In this document: positions 33,072 through 42,579 of the stretch, one piece after another
Layout of the letters: every line of letters starts with the position of its first letter
Position numbering within the stretch: the first letter of the stretch is position 1
Source: Peromyscus leucopus
Lineage: Eukaryota > Chordata > Mammalia > Rodentia > Cricetidae
DNA: 64,000 nucleotides
Direction: 5' to 3'
Assembly: GCF_004664715.2 (NCBI RefSeq)
Contig: NC_051069.1
Coordinates: forward strand, 686,001-750,000
Made by a program: the position numbers and the translations under genes
The notes under the pieces: generated by a model
The model's database searches: none
The model's input: the letters and a program-made list of their open reading frames with translations, nothing else
What the model was told of the DNA's origin: nothing

Positions 33072-34270
33072 AGACATGTGGTTGAATAAGTACAGAGACA
33101 AGTCAGAAAGCACATGTGAGTTCTGCTAAAGGGACAGTGACAGTGCAACATTAGCAGTGCATAATTGATCGAAGTGTTTTTAAAGACAGCTTAAAGATTA
33201 CTGTTAATGGGTTAGATAGCTCCATGGTAGAGTAAGGGGTGAGGGCGAACAGAAAATACAGTTATTCAGTACAACATTTTAGAGAAGTGAAGTTTAAGTT
33301 TTGTGCCATGTATAATGAGCACCTTTTAATCTGTTTTGTACATGAGACATTGGAATATAAGATAGACCACAATTTTGATTAATAACAAAAATTGCTAGTT
33401 TGTCTCAGTGCTAATTTCTTATTGTCTACCCCCTCCCCTTTCTGTTCTTGACTAAAGGCTAACTGTTCTGTATAAAGCTGCTCCTCCTTACCAGTTTGAT
33501 TATACTGACTTTGTAAATCTGATTTGGGGAAGAGAGAGCATGAATAATAGAACCAGAGCATCCTGGATGACTTCATCTTGGGGTTAAAAGTCACAAGAAG
33601 CCATGTCTAAGGAATTTTCAAATTACCCCTTTGTGTTTCTGATGCCTGTCACAGCAAGTTGGTATAGGCTGGTTAAAACAGTAACTACAGCTGGGTCTTT
33701 GTTAATCACTGGCCTCTGTAGGGATCCTCTTTGTTTATCTGAACTCCTTTGACTTAACCATTTGCCTTGCTGTGGCCTCCTCTTTTGTGCCTGTGTGAGT
33801 TATTTGACATGAAGTGAACAAAAGGATGGCACAGAGGGTCCAGCAGTTATGCTGTTGGCACTAGGTATCTAAGTATCTTCAGTATAGTCAATGATTTCCC
33901 TGGCACAAGTGCTCACCAGTAATACTTCAAACAAATTATTCTAAAGAAAATAGGTAGACATTTGAAAACCCTCCTCATTTTATTAAAAAAGAAACTGTTA
34001 GAGTAAAGCCCCTTTCTCCATAAGTTTGAGTAAATTGCTGCCCAAATGAGATCTGTAGTTTTGATGTTAGATAGCACTGACTTTAGGTTCTTTCAGAAAA
34101 GAATTTCCAAGTACTTAATAAATGTCAATTAAACTGGGCATGCCTGTGTGAGGCATATGTTACTGAGTAAATTTTCCTAATGGAATGAATGAAGTCATTG
34201 ATAGTAAATGACTTGTATCTTGGTTCACTTAGTAAAAGAGACTAGTTTAATAATCTGATTTCCCAAGTCT
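33070..34270. other. unique DNA, nothing recognised
   Basis: About 1.2 kb without assigned repeats or exon signals. Confidence 0.4.
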
Positions 34271-34274
34271 CAGG

Positions 34275-34345
34275 CTGAGTGTGTGGCTCACTTACCTAGC
34301 AGTTTTAGAGCCCTCTGGTAGAATCCCTAGTACTGCTGAAAGTAT
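34275..34345 (+). repeat. diverged ID-like SINE
   Basis: GGCTGAGTGTGTGGCTCACT, TACCTAGCAGTTTTAGAGCC and GTAGAATCCCTAGTACTG follow the ID pattern (head, GCCTAGCA.., GGTTC.ATCCC.AG). The A-rich tail is gone. Confidence 0.6.
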
Positions 34346-34724
34346 GTTTTGCTTTGTTTCGATTTTACTTCTCACAGTTCCATTGTACAATTGCTCACTT
34401 TGTAAGATAGCATCTTATGTTTCTTCAGATAGTTAATAAGACTCACATTACATGAAACTGGCAATAAGGTTCACCTATAGGAGTGAAGGAGCAGCCTCTC
34501 CATGCACAAGGGTTAGGTAAATGACTTTTTATCTGCACCCAAGGAGAAAGGGGTTCTTTGCTCAGAAGACTGTCATCAAATTTAGAGTTGTCTCCAAATG
34601 TTTGATATACATGTGTCAAGATTTCATATTGGTTCTCTGAAAAGCAAATATAGGGAAAACTCAACATGATTATGCATTAAGATATTTAAATTTGAGCGTA
34701 TTAATGTCAATAGAAGTAATTTTT

Positions 34725-34771
34725 CGGTTGTGAACCTCGCCTTTAATGGCTGAGCCATCTCTCCAGCCCAT
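34725..34771 (-). repeat. short tRNA-SINE head fragment
   Basis: GGTTGTGAACCTCGCCTTTA then ATGGCTGAGCCATCTCTCCA-GCCC. Same truncated form as 32785-32833, so this is a recurring short repeat type and not random decay. Confidence 0.8.
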
Positions 34772-34830
34772 AAGTAATTTTTTAAATACCCAGGGATTCT
34801 TTTTTTTTTTCTAGGTTAATATTTTTTATC

Positions 34831-34835
<5 letters not shown>

Positions 34836-34884
<49 letters not shown>
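34836..34884. repeat. (GT)n microsatellite
   Basis: About 24 uninterrupted GT units. Confidence 0.97.
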
Positions 34885-34885
<1 letters not shown>

Positions 34886-34886
<1 letters not shown>

Positions 34887-35690
34887 CTTTAAGTTTTAAC
34901 TGTTCTTGGAACATGGAAAGATTTATGTACTGGTGAATTTAAATTTGCGATTGCAAGTCAGTATAGCATAAAAATGAACAGAAATTATACTAGCTTTTAC
35001 AATACAAACAGGGAAACATTCTAGTTTGTGTCTGTGCTCAAGGAATAGTTACTGTAATTAATAAACGAGTTGGCTAGAAAATTTCAAGTATCTAGGAATT
35101 GCAGAAATAAAGCCTGGTCAGGCTCTTCCCTAATACTGTTGTTGCTGGCTGTTTCCTCGCCAGCACATTTTCAACTCTAGTAAGCAGACACCATGAGGGT
35201 GTGACAGAGCAGGCTTCTGCAGCCAGAGATGGAGATGTAAAGGAGGAAATTTTCCTGTCCTGTCTCACAGCTACCATCAGATGCTTTGATCAGGTACCTA
35301 CCTCTTGCTGTCAGGATTTCTAGTAGGAAGAATACAGCTAGCAGTCATTCCTTGCAGTGTAAGTAAAACATCTGTCATAGTTTTAGGCCCAGAATAGCTA
35401 GTCAGCAAGAGTTAGTTCATACCACCAAGCCCAGAGCAGTCCAGAGACCTTGAGAGTAAAGGTGAGAAGTGGAAGGATGTTTAAGAAGGGAATGCTAGTC
35501 CATAAGGCTGTCAACCTTCCTTGGGATGAGTCTGGTCTGCTCTAGTCTCTCTACCACGCTCTGATGAAGCTTGCTAAAAGTGGACTGAGTTCAAAGCCGA
35601 GGATTTCAAAGCATAGTGGCTGGGACTCTGTTAGTTACTCTTCCTTAAGTAGGAGTTTTGCATGATGTATTCTCAGGGTTTTCCACAACA
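34886..35690. other. unique DNA, nothing recognised
   Basis: No repeat family recognised. A 61-codon minus-strand frame (35092-35277) has no support. Confidence 0.4.
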
Positions 35691-35693
35691 GTG

Positions 35694-35862
35694 TTTTATT
35701 TTGTTTTGTTTGTTTGTTTGTTTTAGAGACAGGGTCTGTCTTTGTAGCATTGGCTGTCCTAATACTCTCTCTGTAGAATAGACTAGCCTGGAATTCACAG
35801 ATCCATCTACCTCTGTGTCTCCCTTCTGGGTGTTGGGATTAAGGACATGTCCCACCAGACAT
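35694..35862 (-). repeat. diverged B1 SINE
   Basis: A TTTG-rich tail (35696-35722), then AGAGACAGGGTCTGTCTTTG, GAATTCACAGATCCATCTAC, GGGTGTTGGGATTAAGGACA and TCCCACCAGAC. Full-length but diverged. Confidence 0.9.
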
Positions 35863-36134
35863 ATCTTCTAAATTTCATTGCAATGGGTTTTGCTTTGCTT
35901 TGGCCTTGAACTTCCTTAGTCCCTCCCTCAAGTGCCGGAATCACGTGCATGTTACACACAAAACAACTGTTTGTATTGACCACAGAAATAGCCTCCTAGG
36001 ATGTCGTAATGTAACTTCTCATCTTGTCCAGTTTAATTTACTTTTAAAGAAAAGGGAACAGGCCCAGGCAGTTAAGATGGAATCAACATTTTTCTACGGG
36101 TAATTGAAGAAGGTAGAGTGACATCATAATTTTT

Positions 36135-36650
36135 TTTTTTTTGAGAAAAGAACAACAGTAGTGATTACAAGCCCAGTCCCACTTTGAGATCTTTGGCAGC
36201 AATTAACCATGCAGCTCACACATGATTGAGCTGGTATGATAATGAGTATTCAGAGATGGGTAATGCCTGGGGGGCACTCATCAACCTAAGACAGAGCACC
36301 TGTGTGGCCTGGGCAGGTGTCTTCATGACGGGTAAGATGACCTGCTGACGTCCCACGCAACCCAAGTCAGAAGCTCATTTTTTAATAAAAGGGGGACCTG
36401 CAGGGCCCTGGCCCCCCATTTTGGGTAACTGTTGCCTTGCTTGTGGATATCCTCCCAATGCTAATTCCCTGCCAGGTTCTACCCGCCTGAATGTTTAAGG
36501 GAAGTTCCTTGTCTGTATATCCTGAATAACAAGCATTAACAGCTTAGATGCAAGATTGTAAAACATAAGTAGCGAACTTCTGCCCTCCGGAGTCCTCCCA
36601 TTGTGGTGTAAGCCTATATTTAACCTCCTACCCCCTTCAAGAAATGACAT
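36135..36650 (+). mobile_element. endogenous retrovirus 3' remnant: 3' untranslated part, polypurine tract and LTR U3
   Basis: The polypurine tract AAAAGGGGGA lies at 36387-36396, directly followed by CCTGCAGGGCCCTGG and a U3-like region (TTTGGGTAACTGTTGCCTTG, CTTGTGGATATCC, AAGTAGCGAACTTCTGCC). A TATA-like CTATATTTAA sits at about 36614. The sequence breaks off shortly after, at an AT repeat, with no R-U5 visible. Upstream 36140-36380 is probably the internal 3' end of a class I (gamma-type) provirus. It has no intact retroviral gene and is defective. Family (possibly MuRRS/LTRIS-like) not certain. Confidence 0.6.
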
Positions 36651-36663
36651 TTGACATTTTAAA

Positions 36664-36724
36664 TTTAAATATATATATATTTATATTATATACATATACA
36701 TATATACACACACATATATATGTA
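36664..36724. repeat. (TA)n/(CA)n-rich simple repeat
   Basis: Alternating TATATAT, ATACATATACATATATACAC and CACATATATATG. It marks the break at the right edge of the retroviral remnant. Confidence 0.85.
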
Positions 36725-36727
36725 ATT

Positions 36728-36812
36728 GAATGAATACTGCGAATGTAATCTATGAATACCACAAATGTGATTAATATCATGAGTGTAAGTAATGAATATC
36801 ATGAGTGTAATT
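36728..36812. repeat. short minisatellite, about 20-22 bp unit
   Basis: Four imperfect units: GAATACTGCGAATGTAATCT, GAATACCACAAATGTGATTA, ATATCATGAGTGTAAGTAAT and GAATATCATGAGTGTAATTT. Each carries a GAATA/ATATCA start and a (A/G)TGTAA core. Some codons repeat as NTTNV-like words in the frame at 36752. That frame is not a gene. Confidence 0.75.
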
Positions 36813-36829
36813 TAAAAAATAAATTTAAA

Positions 36830-37019
36830 GCCGGGCGGTGGTGGCGCATGCCTTTAATCCCAGCACTTGGGAGGCAGAGGCAGGCGGATCTCTGTGAGTT
36901 CGAGGCCAACCTGGGCTACCAAGTGAGTTCCAGGAAAGGCGCAAAGCTACACACAGAAACCCTGTCTCGAAAAACCAAAAATAAATAAATAAATAAATTA
37001 ATTTTAAAAAAAAAAAAAG
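36830..37019 (+). repeat. young B1 SINE
   Basis: Near-consensus body GCCGGGCGGTGGTGGCGCAT ... GGGAGGCAGAGGCAGGCGG ... GAAACCCTGTCTCGAAAAAC, with a tail containing (AAAT)n and an A-run (37006-37018). The GGGCGGTGG 5' end is the form that I associate with cricetid rodents. Confidence 0.96.
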
Positions 37020-37307
37020 AAAAGGATGTGCCAGGATACTCAACCAAATACATAAAAGCCAAATTCTGGTTTTAATATGAGAAACAAAACAGAGCTTTCT
37101 GTAAAGATTTATGGCTGTGGACTAAGTGAAGATTTCTTAAACTCTATGCATAACAAAAAATGCTAGGCAAGTGGGAGAAAACTGACAGTGGCCTATAATA
37201 AAACGAAAGATTTCTGTTTATAAAGAGACTCCATTAAGAGAGTGAAGAGTGAAGACTCCATTAAGAGAGCTACAGAAAATAGTTGCATGGATCCAATGAA
37301 AGATCTT

Positions 37308-37655
37308 AAGTGTGGTTTCAATGTGGTTTATGTCCCCCTCCAAGGCCTATTCCAGTTTTAGATTTGGACTGAAGGGTTGTGACATTGAGAAGTGCTGTGG
37401 AGCCATTAAGGTGGGTGGGACATCAGGATTTAAGGCTCCCAGTCTCCCTCTTTGTAATGTCAGTTCTTCCACACTCCTACACATGCCTCCGTTGTGATGT
37501 ATATAGCCGAATGGATTGGAGAACTCAACAATACTGAGCTGAAGTGGAAACCAAACCTTTGCGCTTCACAGACTGTAAGCTTGAATGAATAAACCTTTCT
37601 CCTTTGTAACGTAGTTGTCCCTGATAGTTCCTTATAGTAATAGAAAGTTAACTAT
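37308..37655. mobile_element. rodent interspersed repeat, probably hAT-like or MaLR-like
   Basis: Order of words: GTGGTTTCAATGTGGTTTAT, GTCCCCCTCCAAGGCC, GAGCCATTAAGGTGGGTGGG, CTTGAATGAATAAACCTTTC, and a right end TAGTAATAGAAAGTTAACTA. The TGGTTT.AATG start and AATAAACC..TT near the end resemble the rodent repeat group seen at 39375 and 55382. Class uncertain. Confidence 0.5.
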
Positions 37656-37914
37656 TACATATAGTGTTGATCTGGAGTATACGGAAACTCTGTCAATAAG
37701 TAAATGACAATCTAAGACAAATAGTCATTTACCTGTGAACTCACTTGTCTCTGCAGTAGGATTTAGCTTCTGAAAATTTCCACTGCACTAATAAATTAAT
37801 AAATCCTCCCGCCTAGCTTCTTATTAATAAGCTTAGCTGAAACCTTATACAGTTTTCTGGAAAGGTTGCCTTATTTTACTATTCGAAATTCTAGGTTCAG
37901 TGCTTTCTTCCTCA

Positions 37915-37988
37915 TAACAAGCACGTGTACGTGCGCGCGTATACACACACATGTGCGCGCACACACACATACACACACACACACACAT
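37915..37988. repeat. (CA)n/(CG)-containing microsatellite
   Basis: GTACGTGCGCGCGTATACAC, then ACATGTGCGCGCACACAC and a CA run. The alternating purine-pyrimidine CGCGCG core could form Z-DNA. Confidence 0.93.
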
Positions 37989-38332
37989 CTTTATGTTTGT
38001 CCATTATTGCTGGTTCGCTTCAAGGAAACCAGCCCTGCTTCTGATTCCTTGTTATATGATAGCTCTGTAAGTCTTAAAGCACACTCCATCTAGGTCTCCT
38101 CTATGGGCACAGATACCCAAATCTAGATTTCAGATTCTTTGCTTGCTACCTTTTGACTTCAACAGTGTTCTTATGATTTGGAAGGTAGAGAACAGAAAAT
38201 CACCAGTGCCCCTCTTTTGGTGAGACATTTGGACTAGGTAGCCTCTAAAGTCATTGTTCTTTTCTCACCTTGTTTTTCTTAAATGTTGATGAAGCCACCT
38301 GATTGCTTTCTTTAAACAACAAAAACCAAACC

Positions 38333-38359
38333 AAAAAAAAAAAAAAAAAAAAAAAAAAA
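38333..38359. repeat. poly(A) run
   Basis: About 27 A after AACCAAACC. No SINE body is visible immediately to the left. Confidence 0.9.
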
Positions 38360-38528
38360 CAAACTCAACTCTTTCTATGCAATAAGAGATGGGAATGTCT
38401 GAATATTTGGTTTTCAACACATGAGAATCCCCAAGACCTGCTGGATTCTCCCTGTGTAACTCTATTCTTGCATTTTACTTGTGTATTTAATTGGCTTGTC
38501 ATAGCCACTATGTTTCACTTTTATCCTT

Positions 38529-38752
<224 letters not shown>

Positions 38753-39210
38753 TACAGTGTGGGGCAGCATTAATCAGTTTCTAAATGAAAACCAGGTTGA
38801 AGATTGTAGAACTGTGTTGGGCAGAGTACAGCTTATGTGCAAGACTACATTTGTTGGACGATTACTTGCCCAAAGGGCTATATTGTTCTCAAACTACCTA
38901 CCCCCAAAGAGCCTTCTTTTGTGTTTCATCTTTATATTCTGATGGGAGTGGAGTCTGTAGCTTTAGGTGCCCCTGTCTGCTCTCTACCATTCACAGTTCC
39001 TTTGAAGGTTGCCCCCATGGTACCTATCCTCTACAGTGCCTTCCTCCCTGAAGAGCTGCTTCCAACCACTTTTGTGAAGTGAAAGTGAAAATAATTGCCA
39101 TATTCTGGATGTAGACTATGGCTTTATTTAACTTGTGTTTAAAAAGAGTTATGTAGACTATAAACTGTATCCAACAAAAACAGTAGTACTTTCATGACAC
39201 TCTCCCCCCC

Positions 39211-39338
39211 AGTGGATTGTAGCATTTTCTATAAGTTGGCATTAATAATCTCATAATCTACTATTTCTCATTTTTCAGTGGATTGTAGCATTTTCCATAA
39301 ATTGGCATTAACCATTTCATAATCCACTGTTTCTCAGA
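39211..39338 (+). repeat. 66-bp tandem duplication
   Basis: Unit 1 starts AGTGGATTGTAGCATTTTCT at 39211. Unit 2 starts AGTGGATTGTAGCATTTTCC at 39277. The units agree over about 60 bp with around eight differences (for example TAAGTTGG against TAAATTGG, CTACTATTTCTC against CCACTGTTTCTC), so the duplication is not recent. Not part of a repeat that I recognise. Confidence 0.93.
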
Positions 39339-39374
39339 GTCACTAGCTCATAAATGTTTGGAGAAATCCATTAA

Positions 39375-39742
39375 TATGTTTTCAAGGGATAATGTCCCCT
39401 ACAGACTCTTGTGTTTAGATATTTGGTGCTCAGATAGTGGCATTGTTTGGGAGGTTACGGAGTCTTTGGGAAATAGAGCTAGCCTGGTGGATAGAAGCTG
39501 CCAAAGGCAAAACCTTGAAGGATAAACCACCTAGGTTCCGGTTTGGCTTCTGCTTCTGCAACTAAGGCACTGATTGATGTCTTACACTTCAGTCATGACT
39601 GACAGAGCAGCCCCAACTCCCTTGCCTGCCCCACCATACTACAGTGCAGCCTCAGAAACTGGAGGCCAGGAGGATCCTTCCTCCCTGAAATTGCTTGAGC
39701 CAGGAATTTTTCACAGCAACAAGAACAGGAACTACAGTACAA
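39375..39742. mobile_element. rodent interspersed repeat, hAT-like or MaLR-like
   Basis: The left end reads TTTAGATATTTGGTGCTCAG, GGCATTGTTTGGGAGG, GGAGTCTTTGGGAAATAGAG. The right end reads GGAATTTTTCACAGCAACAA, GAACAGGAACTACAG. It resembles the antisense of the 48664-type family in layout, with much divergence. Confidence 0.5.
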
Positions 39743-39797
39743 ACTGAGGCTCCTCTGTCCAGAGTATTTCCAATAGAGAGAGCTGTACTACTTTACT

Positions 39798-39868
39798 ACT
39801 AGAGATCCACCTTCCTGTACCTTCTGAGGGCTGGGGTTAGAGTGTGCACCACCACAGCCAGCTCCAAA
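39798..39868 (-). repeat. B1 5' fragment
   Basis: GAGATCCACCTTCCTGTACC, GAGGGCTGGGGTTAGAGTGT and GCACCACCACAGCCAGC. Only half of a reverse B1 remains. Confidence 0.85.
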
Positions 39869-39869
39869 C

Positions 39870-40086
39870 TTTTTTTTTTTTTGAAGAAAGACAAATTTAT
39901 TAAGCTTTTAATGTAAATAGATGTTCTGCCTACATGTGTATCTGTCTGTATACCGTGTGTGTTGGATCCCCTGGGACTGGAGTTACAGACAGTTGTATGC
40001 TGCACTGTGGGTGCTAGGAATTGAACCCAGGTCCTCTGGAAGAGCAAACAGTGCTTTTAACCCTTAAGCCATCTCTCCAGCCCCCA
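39870..40086 (-). repeat. B3/B2-type SINE
   Basis: Antisense: T-run, AAATTTATTAAGCTTTTAAT, GTTCTGCCTACATGTGTATC, GGAACTGAACC-like AGGAATTGAACCCAGGTCC, head AAGCCATCTCTCCAGCCCCC. It sits directly against the B1 fragment. Confidence 0.92.
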
Positions 40087-40334
40087 GCTCCAGACTTTTA
40101 AGTCCTTGGAAAAATAACTAGTTCCACGTGGTGAAAGATGAAATGAAAGCATACTTATATTTCACAATCTTATTTGAATAAATATTATTTTTATAACAAG
40201 CTATTTACTGTATTGGAAGAGATTTGTGATGTGTAATATTTTCATCCCCTCTAACTTGAATATATCTGTGAAAGGAAGGTAGTTTAGGAATATTTATAGG
40301 CAAAGATTTAAAAGTTAAATATTTGAACTTGTAT

Positions 40335-40487
40335 TTATTATTATTATTATGGGGATGGATGCACCCATGCCACCATGGGTGGACTTGGTTGTCTCCATCC
40401 TTCTTATGTGGGTTCTGGGCATTAGGCTCAGGTCTTTAGGCTTGTGTGGCAAATACCCTTACCCGCTTAGCCATCCTGCCAGACCAA
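40335..40487 (-). repeat. B4-like SINE, diverged
   Basis: After (TTA)n: GTTCTGGGCATTAGGCTCAG, GTCTTTAGGCTTGTGTGGCA, then ACCCGCTTAGCCATCCTGCC. Antisense of the tRNA-like head and body. Confidence 0.7.
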
Positions 40488-40489
40488 TT

Positions 40490-41205
40490 TTACATTTTTC
40501 TGAATTAACTCAAAGTCAGCCTCCCTACAAATCACTAAGATTCTAAATGGCTTTGTTGACGATGCTCAAGCTAATATTTACATGATCTATTGTTTCCTTT
40601 TCTACCTTGACTTTGTTATTTCTTACTAGTACATTTGAATCTGAGTATAGTACAATTTAGGTTGTTGGTTTGGTTTGAAGTCTTTCAAAGCATGTTTTTA
40701 ATTGACAATTGTATTACGGTTTGTAATGTAACATGTGTTGTAAATAATTGTATCAATTGTACTGACTACTAATGTTTGAGGATAAGGAATTTTTTGGATA
40801 GAAAGGACTTGGTGAGTATTTCAGCAGTGAAGTTGATATACTGTGTTAAGTGTCTATCTGTATAGGTGTAGTGTCTGTTTACAGTGCTAACATAGTTTCC
40901 CAATTCTTTCTTGCCAAGTATATGAGGTCCAAGCTTGTTTACAGTGACAATTTCTTAGAAGAACTATGAAAGTTTTTTAATATCTCACAAACTATTTTAT
41001 CCTGTTCATTAAAAAAAAAAAAACAGTCTGTAAATGTAGGTGTGAACTACCTTTTATTTTTCCCCACTGAACTCTACAGGTCATTCTGAGTATTTCCTTT
41101 CTATGTCTACCATCCTGTTGCTTCCGGAAGGGTTTCTAGTCCATTAATTTGATATGCATATTTTTCAAATTAAAATTCTTTATGTGAAAAGAATATGGTA
41201 ATAAT
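40490..41205. other. unique AT-rich DNA
   Basis: No repeat recognised. An A-run lies at 41011-41023. Confidence 0.4.
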
Positions 41206-41212
41206 GGAGCTG

Positions 41213-41372
41213 TAGCTGGGTGTGGTGGTGCACGCCTTTAATCCCAGCACTCAAGAAGCAGAGGCAGAAGGATCTCTGAGTTTGAATCTAGCCTAGCTCC
41301 ATGAGAGCCAGGACTACACAGATAGGGAACCCAACCCCCACCCCCACCCCCCCCCACCCCCCCCACCCCCGC
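41213..41372 (+). repeat. B1 SINE followed by (CCCCCA)n
   Basis: GTAGCTGGGTGTGGTGGTGC, ACGCCTTTAATCCCAGCACT and AAGCAGAGGCAGAAGGATCT, then a C-rich tract CCCCCACCCCCACCCC (41334-41372). The normal AAACCCTGTCTC end and A-tail have been replaced by this tract. The minus-strand GGGGGG frame is its translation. Confidence 0.9.
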
Positions 41373-41374
41373 CC

Positions 41375-41527
41375 AGAGAATGGAACTGTGAGTCATGGTG
41401 CATGCATGTAGTCAAGGCATGATTGGGAGACTGAGCCAGAAGGATTGCCATGATCTGGAGGCCAGCCTGGGCTCTGCAGCAAAACTCCATCTCAAAAAAG
41501 AAAAGGAAAAAAAAAAAAAAAAAAAAG
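41375..41527 (+). repeat. diverged B1-like SINE with A-tail
   Basis: GTGAGTCATGGTGCATGCAT, GAGACTGAGCCAGAAGGATT, GATCTGGAGGCCAGCCTGG, CCATCTCAAAAAAG, and an A-run to 41526. Old B1-type copy next to a younger one. Confidence 0.82.
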
Positions 41528-42092
41528 AAGAAGACAAAGGATGAGAATGTGAAGTATATAGACAACATTTATTATCAGACTTTTTTCCATTCTAAATTTA
41601 TGTTTTTGTATGTTGCCTCTACTTCATCAGAAATATGTACTGTATCCCAGTAGCCAAAAGGCTCAGAGATACTATCCTTGGCACTTTGGAAATATCTAGA
41701 TTTAGATTCCTGTGTATCTATAGTGTTAGTAGATGGTAGGTTTAGAGTTGTCCAACTTGGACAACTTGGACATATGATCTCTGTGTAAACTTTTAAAATT
41801 AAAAGATGTCCATTTTATTCAGCCACAAGCTAATAATTCAATGTATAGCATGTCCTTAATAGTAAAGTTCACATAATCTCTAAATCATTTAGGGTAAATT
41901 CTCATCATATTTGATTACATGGTGACTTTTTACCTTGAAATGGAGGAAAACATCTTGGCATTGTTTTTCATCCATTTTTCATATCATCAGGTTGTGTTAT
42001 CTTTACTGAAGTCTTAAGCAGTATGACGTGATGAACTATATTGTATTTGCAAGTTGGTTTTACTGAATATACTTAAACTATTAAAAACAAAT

Positions 42093-42310
42093 GAGTAGGT
42101 ACTAGAGAGATGAGCCAGAGCTTAAGTGCATGGCTGCCCTTCAAGAGGACCAAGGTTTGATTCGAAGTGACCATGTGGAGTCTCACAATTATCAATTAGC
42201 TCCAGTTCCTGGGAATGCAATGCCCTCTTCTGTGGTCACCAGATACTCATGTGGTTCACAGACATACATTTAGGCAAAATATTCATAAAATACATAAAAT
42301 AAAACGAAAT
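42093..42310 (+). repeat. B3/B2-type SINE, diverged
   Basis: Head AGGTACTAGAGAGATGAGCC, body GGTTTGATTCGAAGTGACCA, TGCCCTCTTCTGTGGTCACC and GACATACATTTAGGCAAAAT, A-rich tail ATAAAATAAAACG. Confidence 0.87.
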
Positions 42311-42365
42311 AGAAGATGTTTTAAAGAAAAGAAACGTCTGAATGCTCTATTTACAAATTAGTACA

Positions 42366-42545
42366 ATGGCTGAAGATGGTCAGTGGGTAAGATGTCTGTG
42401 CATTCTATCCCTAGCACCCACATAAAAGCTAGGCATGCCTGTAATGCAGCAGATGTGGAGTAGGATACAGGAGCATCTTGGATCATTGGACAGCCAACTT
42501 ATACAAAACACAAAGGGCCATGTTCAGTGAGAGACTTTCAGAAAG
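42366..42545 (+). repeat. B4-type SINE, diverged
   Basis: Head ATGGCTGAAGATGGTCAGTG, ATCCCTAGCACCCACATAAA, B1-like GCATGCCTGTAATGCAGCAG, and CATCTTGGATCATTGGACAG, GCCAACTT. ID-like then B1-like parts. Confidence 0.72.
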
Positions 42546-42579
42546 TAAGCTGGAGAACAAATGATATCTGACATTGACC

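Noticed and set aside
36664..36724. AT-rich tract as an origin or matrix-attachment site
   Set aside because: Simple TA/CA slippage explains it. No further evidence.
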